Shown: positions 7,721 to 14,500, numbered from the stretch's first letter. The stretch: 14,556 nucleotides of DNA from CAYPPG01 sp964412555 (GCA_964412555.1 CAYPPG010000114.1:1-14556), one strand, 5' to 3'. Made by a program: numbers and translations. Notes: generated by a model not told the origin, from the sequence alone.

Positions 7721-7748
7721 TTCGATCGTGAAGGAAGATGGAATTCCC

Positions 7749-7776
7749 CGTATATAATCGAGTTTCTCTAAGTCAA
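7749..7776 (-). promoter_or_regulatory. Sigma-70-like promoter for the V4R-HEAT operon
   Basis: On the minus strand TTGACT (7776-7771) is followed after 16 bases by TATACG (7754-7749). This lies just past the ackA stop codon and about 43 bases before the V4R-like start. The -35 box matches the consensus at five of six positions and the -10 box at four. The site would let the downstream genes be expressed independently of ackA. Confidence 0.4.
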
Positions 7777-7777
7777 C

Positions 7778-9178
7778 TTATGATTTTACCTCGGAACCCG
7801 ATTCCAGGCCGAGTGTTTTCATCTCTTCACCGATCACATCGGGAGAAAGAGATTTCCCAGTATTTTGATTATATAGCGTCGTCAACTCGTAGAGATTCAT
7901 CCTCGGATTTTGTGCCCAAAGGAGCACCAATTCTCTTTTTTCCTGAGGAGACAGCGCCATGTAATCCGGAGCCGGTCCTTTTTGTTGAGTTTTCATCGAT
8001 TCATAAAGTCCGGCCGTATCGCGAGCGATGGCGAGTTCTTCATTTGTAGGGATGATCAATGCTTTGGCGGAGCCGGTGCTGATCGATTCTTCGTTCTCGT
8101 CGTTCTTATGGGGATCTAGGACAAGCCCAAGGTAATCCAGTCCTTCTAAAACCAAACGGCGGACGGTGCGGGAATTTTCCCCAATGCCGCCAGTGAATAT
8201 GACGGCATCCAATCCCCCCATCGCGGCGGAATAGGAACCGATATATTTTTTAATGCGGTACGCGTACATTTCCATTGCGAGTTTATGCCGTTCGCTTCCC
8301 GCATCCGCTTCTTTTTCGATTTCGCGCATATCGTTGGATGTTTCCGTGAGTCCCAACATCCCGCTGAATTTGTTCATCAACGTGTCGATTTGTTTGTGGT
8401 CCAGTTGTTCCACATCCATAAGGTAGGGGATTACGGCGGGATCGATATCTCCGCAGCGCGTTCCCATGATCAATCCTTCGAGGGGAGTGAATCCCATGGA
8501 GGTATCCACCGAGACTCCGTCTTTGACGGCGGCGATGCTGGCCCCGTTTCCGAGGTGGCAGGTAATGAGTTTCAGTTCCGGAAGCGGTTTTCCTAAAATG
8601 TCAGCCGCTTTATGGGCGACATAGCGGTGGGAGGTTCCATGAAAGCCGTATTTTCGAATTCCCCGTTTTTCATAAAGACCGTAGGGGAGGCCGTACAGAT
8701 AGGCTTTCTGGGGCATGTGTTGATGAAATGCCGTGTCGAAAACCGCCACTTGAAACATGGAGGGAAGTTTTTTCTTGACGGCTTCGATGCCTTTCAGGTT
8801 ATGAGGGTTGTGGAGAGGGGCGAATTGGCAGCAGTATTCGATTTCTTGGATTACTTTGTCGGTGATGACAACGGATTCGGAGAAGGATTGCCCCCCGTGA
8901 ACTACGCGATGTCCCACAGCGTCGATTTCGGAGAGAGACGAGACGACTCCTTGTTCGGGATGGGCCAGCATGGACAAAACAAGACCGACGGCCTCTTCGT
9001 GATCGACGATTTCCCGGACTTCGCGAAAATCCCGTTTCCCGACTGCCCGGAAAGAAAGAACGGCGGAAGAGGAACCGATCTTTTCGACAAGGCCGCGGAA
9101 AATGGCTTGTTCGGTATCCGTCTCGAACAGTTGAAACTTCACCGACGAACTGCCGCAATTCAAGACGAGAATTTTCAT
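7778..9178 (-). CDS. ackA: Acetate kinase with a C-terminal helix-turn-helix-like extension
   Basis: This enzyme catalyses acetyl phosphate + ADP to acetate + ATP, or the reverse, in the cytoplasm. The family signature NCGSSSVKF is at residues 7-15. Residues equivalent to the known catalytic and binding positions are all present: Asn7, Arg91 (GHRVVHGG), His123, Asp148 (FDTAFH), His180 (YGFHGTSHR), Asn211 (HLGNGAS), Arg241 (MGTRCGD), the FTGGIGENS loop, and the PTNEE glutamates near 380. The protein has 466 residues against about 400 for the family. The extra part, from about residue 396, holds SPQEKRELVLLWAQNP, NLYELTTLYNQNTG and SPDVIGEEMKTLGL, three helices that look like a helix-turn-helix. 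The start at 9178 has AAGGA eight bases upstream. No pta gene is in the window. Kinase function is very secure; the tail function is unknown. Confidence 0.96.
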   Translation of the reverse strand: MKILVLNCGSSSVKFQLFETDTEQAIFRGLVEKIGSSSAVLSFRAVGKRDFREVREIVDHEEAVGLVLSMLAHPEQGVVSSLSEIDAVGHRVVHGGQSFSESVVITDKVIQEIEYCCQFAPLHNPHNLKGIEAVKKKLPSMFQVAVFDTAFHQHMPQKAYLYGLPYGLYEKRGIRKYGFHGTSHRYVAHKAADILGKPLPELKLITCHLGNGASIAAVKDGVSVDTSMGFTPLEGLIMGTRCGDIDPAVIPYLMDVEQLDHKQIDTLMNKFSGMLGLTETSNDMREIEKEADAGSERHKLAMEMYAYRIKKYIGSYSAAMGGLDAVIFTGGIGENSRTVRRLVLEGLDYLGLVLDPHKNDENEESISTGSAKALIIPTNEELAIARDTAGLYESMKTQQKGPAPDYMALSPQEKRELVLLWAQNPRMNLYELTTLYNQNTGKSLSPDVIGEEMKTLGLESGSEVKS

Positions 9179-9248
9179 CTGTACATTCCTTTCATCGGAT
9201 GGCGCGATTTATGATTGAATATCAAATTTGAATTCGTCATTCTATTCT

Positions 9249-9395
9249 GTTGTAAGATGCGGACAGGGATGTCCGCGCTCCAGTATGTTGTAAGATGCGG
9301 ACAGGGATGTCCGCGCTCCAGTATGTTGTAAGATGCGGACAGGAATGTCCGCGCTCCAGTATGTTGTAAGATGCGGACAGGGATGTCCGCGCTCC
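9249..9395 (+). repeat. Four tandem 38-base hairpin repeats
   Basis: Units start at 9249, 9287, 9325 and 9363; the last is cut to 33 bases. Each begins GTTGTAAGAT and contains GCGGACA-GGGA-TGTCCGC, a perfect 7-bp stem with a four-base loop, then GCTCCAGTAT. The only difference among copies is the third, whose loop is GGAA, and both loops are GNRA-type on the plus strand. There are no variable spacers, so this is not a CRISPR array. It resembles REP-like extragenic palindromes amplified in tandem. Confidence 0.9.
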
Positions 9396-9413
9396 GACAC
9401 TTATATAAAATAA

Positions 9414-9510
9414 GGGCGAAACATTTGCACAAAACAGTTGACTTGGAAATGTGATAATATGTTCCCTGTAGCCTTGCCGGTTCATGTTCGTTTGTGCAAA
9501 TACTTCGCCC
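9414..9510. repeat. Long inverted repeat with 20-base arms
   Basis: The left arm at 9414-9433 (GGGCGAAACATTTGCACAAA) is complementary to the right arm at 9491-9510 at 18 of 20 positions. The two mismatches form a central 2x2 internal loop. The enclosed segment is 57 bases and has no ORF of note. GGTTCATG occurs inside (9479-9486) and again just outside the right arm (9517-9524). It may be a cruciform, a structured RNA, a transcription terminator-like element, or the ends of a small decayed mobile element. Confidence 0.7.
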
Positions 9511-9613
9511 CTATGCGGTTCATGATTTTGTGTATGGCCGCGAGTTTCTCTTTTTATTTTACTCTATAGAAAACATAACTTGCAGGGGTACGTTAGGCAA
9601 GGTATCTAGGATA

Positions 9614-11032
9614 TTACGATTCTTCTTCATCCTGGATATACGTTCGTTCTTTGTAGAAATAAGCGACAAATATAAACAGAACTGCGGTTAGGAGCATCAA
9701 GGCGGAAAAGAAGAGGAAATAATCGGCGCCTTCCAGTTTGCTGGTGCCGTCTTCATTTTGAATAAAGAAATTGACGGCCGAAGTGAAAGCGTTTCCAAAT
9801 CCAATGGCTGCCATATTGAGTGCCATGATGAACGATTTCATTTTCTTCGGCGCTTGGGTATAGGCGAATTCCAACACCGTGATGGAAATGAGAACTTCTG
9901 CGGCTGTGATGAAAAAATACGCCAGAATCTGCCAGATGACGTTCGGTTGGGAACCTGCCGTAATTTGATATTCGATCCATGCCGGAATCAAAAAAGAGGG
10001 GATCGCGATGAAAAAACCGATGGAAATTTTTCGAAGTGGGGTGAGTTGGAAAACCTTATTGACCCAAGGATATAGATGATTGAAAAAAAGGTAGATCAGG
10101 ACAAGCACCAGAATCGGATTGGCCGCCTGCAATTGAGATGGAAGAACGTTCATGACGATATGTTGATTGAATATGGTGATATCGATCAACTTCAAATCCA
10201 TATTTTCTGCTTGCAATACCCAGGCGGAGCCGGTTTGGTCGAAGAGCGCCCAAAACATGGAAACCGGGAGAAAAATGAAAGGGATGAGTTTCCCGACAGC
10301 TTTGAGTCCTTCGCCGCTGAAGGTTTCTTTGATGAATTCAAGACCGCCTGGGGGAATATGGACGAATTTATACCGCCCCATCCAAAAGATCACAGTTGCA
10401 AGGAACATTAGTATACCAGGAATACCAAAGGCGACTGATGGTCCGAATTTTTCCAATGTCCAGGGGATGAGGAGTGTGGATAATGCGGAACCGACATTGA
10501 TGGAGAAATAGAACCACGCGAAAATCTTTTCGATCAAATGCTTGTTGGATTGGCCGAATTGGTCGCCGACATTTGCGGAGACGCACGGTTTAATTCCACC
10601 CGAACCAATCGCGATCAGCGTGAGTCCGATAGCCAAACCAATTCGGGTATCATCGAGTGCCAGGGCCAAATGCCCCAAACAGTACACAATGGATAGATAG
10701 ATAATCGTCTTGTATTTCCCCAAAAACGCATCCGCAATAATCGCCCCGATCAACGGTGTGAAGTATACAGCCGACACGAAGAGGTGAAAATATGTTTTCG
10801 CTTGGCCGTCACTCATGACATCCAGTTGTCCCGCTTGATTCACGAGATAGGTCGTCATGAAAATGGTCAGAATACACCGCATTCCATAAAAACTGAATCG
10901 TTCGGCGAATTCGTTGCCGATAATGTAGGGGACGCTATCCGGCATTTTGTCGGTTTTAATGGGAGCGGTTCGGAATTTTTCCTTTTTCTCTACTTGGGGG
11001 TCGACGGGCGGGATTGTGTGATGGTCTACCAT
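9614..11032 (-). CDS. POT/PTR2 family proton-coupled oligopeptide transporter
   Basis: This 472-residue inner-membrane MFS protein imports di- and tripeptides with protons. The ExxERFxxYG motif is at residues 41-50 (EFAERFSFYG) and carries the glutamates and arginine that couple protons. PLIGAIIADAFLGKYKT at about 93-109 and GSGGIKPCVSANVGDQF at about 143-159 are the two PTR2 signatures. FYFSINVGSAL follows near 174, and FWALFDQTGSAWVLQA lies in the second half. About 12-14 hydrophobic segments are present and the length is normal for bacterial DtpT/DtpA-type members. The N-terminus is a charged cytoplasmic tail. The ATG at 11032 has AGGA eight bases upstream. The gene follows the sulfatase after 89 bases on the same strand. 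The exact substrate cannot be read from the sequence. Confidence 0.93.
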   Translation of the reverse strand: MVDHHTIPPVDPQVEKKEKFRTAPIKTDKMPDSVPYIIGNEFAERFSFYGMRCILTIFMTTYLVNQAGQLDVMSDGQAKTYFHLFVSAVYFTPLIGAIIADAFLGKYKTIIYLSIVYCLGHLALALDDTRIGLAIGLTLIAIGSGGIKPCVSANVGDQFGQSNKHLIEKIFAWFYFSINVGSALSTLLIPWTLEKFGPSVAFGIPGILMFLATVIFWMGRYKFVHIPPGGLEFIKETFSGEGLKAVGKLIPFIFLPVSMFWALFDQTGSAWVLQAENMDLKLIDITIFNQHIVMNVLPSQLQAANPILVLVLIYLFFNHLYPWVNKVFQLTPLRKISIGFFIAIPSFLIPAWIEYQITAGSQPNVIWQILAYFFITAAEVLISITVLEFAYTQAPKKMKSFIMALNMAAIGFGNAFTSAVNFFIQNEDGTSKLEGADYFLFFSALMLLTAVLFIFVAYFYKERTYIQDEEES

Positions 11033-11121
11033 ACTTTTTGTCCTAAGTGAAATTTGTTTTATTTCCGTGTATTTTTAACGAGGTTCTTATGTGAGGGAAG
11101 GGGATGAAAACGGGTTCGATT

Positions 11122-12648
11122 TTACTTATTCTCCTCCCGGTATTGGAGAAACCATTCCAATTTTTCTTCGAGGGACAATCCGGCTGGGAGTTGATCCGCG
11201 AGTGTATGGTGTTTGAACCGCTTTAGCATTTCCTTTTTCATGATGACGATCATGTTTTCGTATTTCGGTTGATCGGCGAGATTCTTCATCTCGTGGGGAT
11301 CGTTTTTCATGTCGTAGAGTCTGACTATTCTTCCGGGCAGGGGAAGGCCTGTTTGGTATCCATCCTGCCGTCTGCGTTTGCCGCTGGAGAAGATCAGTTT
11401 ATACCGGTGATCGCGGATCATGGCTTCTTCGGTGTCGTAATATTCACTAAAGACATAGTCGCGGCCTTCGGTTTGTTTTCCCTCGATGATGGGGAGCAGG
11501 TTGATTCCTTCCACTTCTTCCGGAATCCTTGCGCCGCAATAGTTGGCGACTGTCGGGAAGATGTCGATGAATTCGACCAGGGCGTCGCGGGAAACGCCTT
11601 TCCGATCGCAGTTCGGCAGCCGCCAGATCATGGGAGCGTGGACGGATTCTTCAAACGAGGTATGTTTTTCGAAGCGGCCGTGGTGGCCGAGGCTGTAGCC
11701 GTGATCGCCGATGTAGATGACCAGGGTGTTGTCATCGAGTCCGGTTTCTTTCAAGGTATCGAGCACCAGCCCGACGTTTTTGTCCATGAAGGCGGTGGAG
11801 GTGTAATAGGAAGCGGTGATCTTTTGTTTTTCTTCCACGGTGAGATCGCGGAAAATTTCCGGTATCTGCCAATCGTCTTCCGGTCCCGGTTCGGGAACCT
11901 TGAAGGACGCGGGATCGAACATGTCACTATATTCGATGGGGAAACGGAAGGGAGAATGTGGTTCGTAGAAACTGACGGTGAGGAAAAAGGGATTATCCCG
12001 GTCTTTGCGAAGGTACTCTTGTCCCTGCCGGGCGAACCAGGTTCCCGCCATATCTTCATCGTATGCGCCGTAGGAATGGTACATTCCGTTCAACCAGATA
12101 CTCGCCGGATCCCGGAACGGTTTCCAGGGCGGCAGCACTTCGATCTCTTCCGGAACCGGGCGGGGAGGATGTTCTTTCAAATAGCGGCGATGTTCGGCGT
12201 GGTCGAGGCGAAGGTCGAAGCCGTGTTTTAGGTTGCTGTTGAAGTGCATTTTCCCGATCGCGGCGGTGTCGTATCCCTGCTCTTTCAGTACTTCGGCGAG
12301 AGTGACGGTTGTCTCATCGGGGAGAGGGGTACGCAATTGGGTGAGCGGGATGGAATGCGGTAGGCGTCCGGTGATGAAGGACTGCCGTGAGGGGGTGCAC
12401 ATCGGGCAGTTGACGAACGCGTGGGTGAATTTTACCCCGGTTTCCGCGAACCGGTCGATGTTGGGGGTTTTGGCTTTGGGGTTGCCGTAGGTTCCGGAAA
12501 CATAGGCGGCGTGATCGTCGGAAATAATGAGGAGTACGTTTGGTTGTTTGTCTTTGGCGAAGGTTGGTAGGCTGCCGGTGATTAGGCTGGCGGCGGTTCC
12601 GCCGGCGATTCGGGTGACGAAGTCTCTTCGGGTTAGGGATTGAGTCAT
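11122..12648 (-). CDS. Tat-exported S1-family (formylglycine) sulfatase
   Basis: This 508-residue enzyme hydrolyses sulfate esters, probably outside the cytoplasm. The N-terminus LTRRDFVTRIAGG is a twin-arginine signal followed by a hydrophobic stretch to about residue 30. The mature domain opens with NVLLIISDDH (Asp44, Asp45 for calcium). The sulfatase signature CTPSR begins at Cys84, the residue converted to formylglycine by a maturase. Other active-site positions are Lys133 and His135 (GKMH), His231 (EPHSP), Asp315-His316 (GDHG) and Lys328 (FEKHT). Length is normal. Substrate class is uncertain; the general layout resembles choline-, iduronate- or polysaccharide-type S1 sulfatases. The ATG at 12648 has AAGGA eight bases upstream. 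No maturase gene is in the window. Cotranscription with the POT gene is possible. Confidence 0.93.
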   Translation of the reverse strand: MTQSLTRRDFVTRIAGGTAASLITGSLPTFAKDKQPNVLLIISDDHAAYVSGTYGNPKAKTPNIDRFAETGVKFTHAFVNCPMCTPSRQSFITGRLPHSIPLTQLRTPLPDETTVTLAEVLKEQGYDTAAIGKMHFNSNLKHGFDLRLDHAEHRRYLKEHPPRPVPEEIEVLPPWKPFRDPASIWLNGMYHSYGAYDEDMAGTWFARQGQEYLRKDRDNPFFLTVSFYEPHSPFRFPIEYSDMFDPASFKVPEPGPEDDWQIPEIFRDLTVEEKQKITASYYTSTAFMDKNVGLVLDTLKETGLDDNTLVIYIGDHGYSLGHHGRFEKHTSFEESVHAPMIWRLPNCDRKGVSRDALVEFIDIFPTVANYCGARIPEEVEGINLLPIIEGKQTEGRDYVFSEYYDTEEAMIRDHRYKLIFSSGKRRRQDGYQTGLPLPGRIVRLYDMKNDPHEMKNLADQPKYENMIVIMKKEMLKRFKHHTLADQLPAGLSLEEKLEWFLQYREENK

Positions 12649-12987
12649 GGGTACGGTCCTTATATGTGATGATTGGTCTTTGGGTATGGTATAGCTATTA
12701 TTGAGGTTGGTTTACCCTTGATGCGTGATAACGACAGCTATCGTCTTCATTCATAGGAGGATTCCCTCTTGGTTGACAGCACGTGCAAGTAATGAATGTC
12801 GTTCCGGACCGTACTATATACTTTTCCCTTGTAACCAGTATCATTGTTCTCTATTTGATTACACCACCTTGAGGTATTTTAAGTGTGCAATCGCTTTTTT
12901 GTTCTAATGAAATCGTATAAAATGATATCATGAGGTATTTACATCAATGCAATCATGAATCTTTTTTCATGGATTGGAGAAGTAAAG
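12649..12987. other. Divergent intergenic region between sulfatase and hicBA
   Basis: This 339-base gap separates the minus-strand sulfatase from the plus-strand hicBA pair. It contains a near-perfect palindrome ACGACAGCTATCGT (12731-12744), AGGAGG at 12755-12760 followed by two tiny overlapping frames, and the direct repeat described separately. A TATAAA-like box lies at 12916-12921 without a good -35 partner. No clear promoter pair and no real gene were found. Confidence 0.5.
12870..12954 (+). promoter_or_regulatory. Direct repeat upstream of hicBA (possible operator)
   Basis: TGAGGTATTT...TGCAATC occurs at 12870-12892 and again at 12931-12954, with inner gaps of 6 and 7 bases. The second copy ends 33 bases before the hicB start, and a TATAAA-like box (12916-12921) lies between the copies. 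TA operons usually autoregulate through repeats at the promoter, so this is a candidate operator; the assignment is inference. Confidence 0.35.
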
Positions 12988-13203
12988 ATGATGTTTCACG
13001 TCATTCTTGAGCAAGCGGAAGACGGATGGATTGTTGCGGAATGCCCAAGTTTGCCGGGGTGTGTTTCACAGGGGAAGGATGAACAAGAAGCCATCGAGAA
13101 TATAAAAGAAGCCATTCAGGCATGGTTGTGGGCGGAAAATCAAAAAGCGATAAAATCTATTCATCCGAAAGAAGGACAACAAGCTGTGATGGTTGCTGTG
13201 TAA
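12988..13203 (+). CDS. hicB: HicB-family antitoxin
   Basis: This 71-residue protein is a compact HicB partial RNase H fold: MFHVILEQAEDGWIVAE, then CPSLPGCVSQGKDEQEA, then a helix ENIKEAIQAWLW. It neutralises the HicA toxin by direct binding. It is short, ending soon after the fold, with no room for a separate HTH or ribbon-helix-helix domain, so DNA binding would need the complex. An in-frame ATG at 12955 would add 11 residues, but GGAGA at 12976-12980 lies seven bases before 12988, so I chose the latter. hicA begins one base after the stop, so the pair is translationally coupled. The gene order is antitoxin first, a common variant. Confidence 0.9.
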   Translation: MMFHVILEQAEDGWIVAECPSLPGCVSQGKDEQEAIENIKEAIQAWLWAENQKAIKSIHPKEGQQAVMVAV

Positions 13204-13204
13204 T

Positions 13205-13426
13205 ATGAGCAGATTAGTGAATATTTCCGGAAAAGAGGCTGTGAAAGCGTTTGAAAAAGCTGGGTGGCAATCTATCGGACAAGTTGGAAGCCATTTGGTC
13301 ATGATTAAAGAGAAAATGCGTGTAAATCTTTCCATCCCACAGCACAAAGAATTATCTGTCGGAACGCTCAGGAAATTAATCCGAGATTCCGGATTGAGTG
13401 TGGATGAGTTTTTGGAGTTGCTTTAA
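13205..13426 (+). CDS. hicA: HicA-family mRNA interferase toxin
   Basis: This 73-residue protein is a full-length HicA with a dsRBD-like fold. ISGKEAVKAFEKAGW forms the first helix, the central GQVGSHLVM carries the conserved catalytic histidine (GSH), and IPQHKELSVGTLRKLIRD plus SVDEFLELL complete the C-terminal half. HicA cuts mRNA independently or in contact with translating ribosomes and stops growth until HicB is restored. The ATG at 13205 follows the hicB stop by one base and has only a weak ribosome binding site, so translation probably depends on coupling. A TTG at 13193 is the alternative start and would overlap hicB. No key residue appears lost, so the pair is likely functional. Confidence 0.92.
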   Translation: MSRLVNISGKEAVKAFEKAGWQSIGQVGSHLVMIKEKMRVNLSIPQHKELSVGTLRKLIRDSGLSVDEFLELL

Positions 13427-13429
13427 ATT

Positions 13430-13477
13430 TTTAAATATGATGAGTAAGAGAGCACTGGTATCGGAAACGGCGATCAT
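13430..13477 (-). pseudogene. PIN-domain toxin N-terminal stub
   Basis: On the minus strand the ATG at 13477 begins MIAVSDTSALLLIIFKNLK, matching the start of PIN-domain (VapC-type) toxins, where the aspartate of vSDTSaLi is the first catalytic acid. After about 16 residues the frame runs antisense into hicA and stops at 13376, so nothing else of the PIN fold remains. The ATG overlaps the TGA of an upstream frame as ATGA, a typical antitoxin-toxin coupling. That upstream frame, ending GAKRTFAELFPQKTS, could be an antitoxin tail. The match is short, so this is a tentative relic. Confidence 0.4.
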
Positions 13478-13541
13478 GAGGTTTTTTGAGGGAATAATTC
13501 TGCGAATGTTCTTTTTGCACCGTGTTGGAGGGAAAGGCAAT

Positions 13542-13602
13542 GGCAGATAAAACTTGGTCTTATTAACCGTAAATTGCCCTTGGTACTTGTCAAGATATTG
13601 TC
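13542..13602 (+). repeat. Diverged direct repeat, copy 1
   Basis: GGCAGATAAAA (13542-13552), AAATTGCCCTT (13571-13581), GGTACTT (13582-13588) and CAAGATATTGTC (13591-13602) recur in the same order at 14064-14113. The inner gaps differ. The pair looks like two aged copies of one small intergenic element. Confidence 0.5.
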
Positions 13603-13624
13603 AAAGGCTGATTCGCTGGTTTTT

Positions 13625-13642
13625 GCCTGTCGGCCGATAGGC
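13625..13642. repeat. Palindrome
   Basis: GCCTGTCGGCCGATAGGC is an 18-base inverted repeat with one G-T pair and a GGCC loop. Next to it AGGCAGACGTCTCC (13639-13652) is complementary, at 13 of 14 positions, to GGGGACGTCTGCCT at 733-746 near the other end of the window. Confidence 0.45.
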
Positions 13643-13808
13643 AGACGTCTCCTGCTCACATTCGGCACATTGCCAAACATGTTTGTTTGAAATATTTTTC
13701 ATATTTCTGAGATTTCCGATGTTTTTTATCTTGCTTCATGAATGACCGGAAATACGTTTTCTTCCTTATTTCCCTGTTTTCGTGATTCCTTTCATTTTTT
13801 TTGTTTGA

Positions 13809-13961
13809 GTTGGGCGCCCAACGGAGGGCGGCGACTACTGTTTGAACCTGCGAGGCCTTTTGGATACGCTCGCGGTATCGCTGCGGTTTTTCCGTTCGGA
13901 TACCTAACGCCAACGGAAAAACCGAGAGGGGCATCGCAGGGTGGTTCGTTCGTTGAACGAA
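13809..13961. repeat. Cluster of perfect palindromes (extragenic element)
   Basis: It contains GTTGGGCGCCCAAC (13809-13822, perfect), CGGTTTTTCCGTT (13884-13896) paired with AACGGAAAAACCG (13912-13924) around a 15-base loop, and TTCGTTC-GTT-GAACGAA (13945-13961). Frames on both strands cross it, which I attribute to repeat composition rather than coding. The 13-bp hairpin is the strongest single stem in the tail. Confidence 0.6.
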
Positions 13962-13992
13962 GCCGGAGTTCATCTTGATGCACTCTTTTTTT

Positions 13993-14024
13993 AGGCTGAA
14001 GGTGGAAGGCTGAAGGCTGAAGGG
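13993..14024. repeat. Short tandem repeat GGCTGAA
   Basis: AGGCTGAA at 13993-14000 is followed by AGGTGGA and then two further head-to-tail copies from 14007 to 14021. It is a simple low-copy 7-base tandem, likely formed by slippage. Confidence 0.6.
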
Positions 14025-14063
14025 TAGATTCAGTTGGATGTTTCAAGGATGGTTTGACGCAAG

Positions 14064-14113
14064 GGCAGATAAAAAATTGCCCTTACTACCCTTTGGCACT
14101 TCAGGATCTTATC
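14064..14113 (+). repeat. Diverged direct repeat, copy 2
   Basis: This is the second copy of the element at 13542-13602: GGCAGATAAAA, AATTGCCCTT, GGCACTT and CAGGATCTTATC in the same order. GGGCA (14063-14067) and TGCCC (14078-14082) also form a small hairpin. Confidence 0.5.
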
Positions 14114-14153
14114 CACTATGAGCCGTTGGAAATCTTTTTTTGCCCGCTGAACC

Positions 14154-14172
14154 GGGGCGGGGGCCGGGGGGG
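14154..14172 (+). other. G-rich tract, possible G-quadruplex
   Basis: GGGG-C-GGGGG-CC-GGGGGGG gives four runs of three G if the last tract is split. More G runs follow at 14304-14309 and 14341-14358. Any structure is inferred. Confidence 0.35.
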
Positions 14173-14408
14173 ATGATTATTCCTCCGGCTGGGGGATTTC
14201 CGGTTGTAGTCTGGTTCGGATGTAACGGGTTTCGGCCGAGAAAAATGTTACGTCCCTCTATATATTAGAGAAAGTACCGCATCATTTCGCATTTAATTAT
14301 TGTGGGGGGAATTTTTTGTGGTTGTAAGTGTTGGATTTTGAGGGGGTTAGGGGGGAGGTTATTGGGATTGGTTTAAATTTTTTTTGTGCGGTTGGGGTAG
14401 TTGCTGAA

Positions 14409-14500
14409 GGTGGGATTCGTGGCCTCATCCCACCCTACTTTTTTAAAATTTCCCGCGAGCTCGCTGCGCTCGCGCCAAGTTCCAATTGGCCAAAGGCCAA
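14409..14500. repeat. Three consecutive hairpins
   Basis: GGTGGGAT (14409-14416) pairs with ATCCCACC (14427-14434). CGCGAGC (14454-14460) pairs with GCTCGCG (14468-14474). TTGGCC (14486-14491) pairs with GGCCAA (14495-14500) around AAA. The group looks like extragenic palindromic sequence; no T-rich tail marks a terminator. Confidence 0.55.

Larger units (their letters stand above)
9179..9613. other. Intergenic region between POT transporter and ackA, dominated by repeats
   Basis: This 435-base gap contains the four 38-base tandem repeats (9249-9395), the 20-base-arm inverted repeat (9414-9510), and CCTTGCC at 9472-9478 complementary to GGCAAGG at 9596-9602. Open frames that cross it translate the repeat over and over and are not genes. 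I see no convincing ackA promoter. The AAGGA ribosome binding site of ackA lies at its left edge. Confidence 0.6.

Noticed and set aside
8612..9214. 200-codon plus-strand open frame opposite acetate kinase
   Set aside because: It is a shadow of ackA, which carries all catalytic residues on the other strand.
9249..9395. CRISPR array
   Set aside because: The units are contiguous with no unique spacers, and no cas gene is present.
9438..9458. Plus-strand promoter TTGACT with GATAAT
   Set aside because: The spacing is only nine bases, and no plus-strand gene follows.
9175..9485. Two minus-strand open frames with repeating protein motifs over the tandem repeats
   Set aside because: Both are translations of the 38-base repeat in different frames; a non-multiple-of-three unit cycles the frame and no gene family fits.
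11269..12231. 320-codon plus-strand open frame opposite the sulfatase
   Set aside because: It is antisense to a gene with a complete set of sulfatase motifs; its composition follows from the codon use of that gene.
12773..12822. TTGACA -35 and TATACT -10 upstream of hicBA
   Set aside because: The boxes are 38 bases apart, and neither has a partner at 16-18 bases.
13742..14046. Small frames on both strands across the palindrome cluster
   Set aside because: They read through perfect inverted repeats and a tandem repeat; no domain or start signal supports them.
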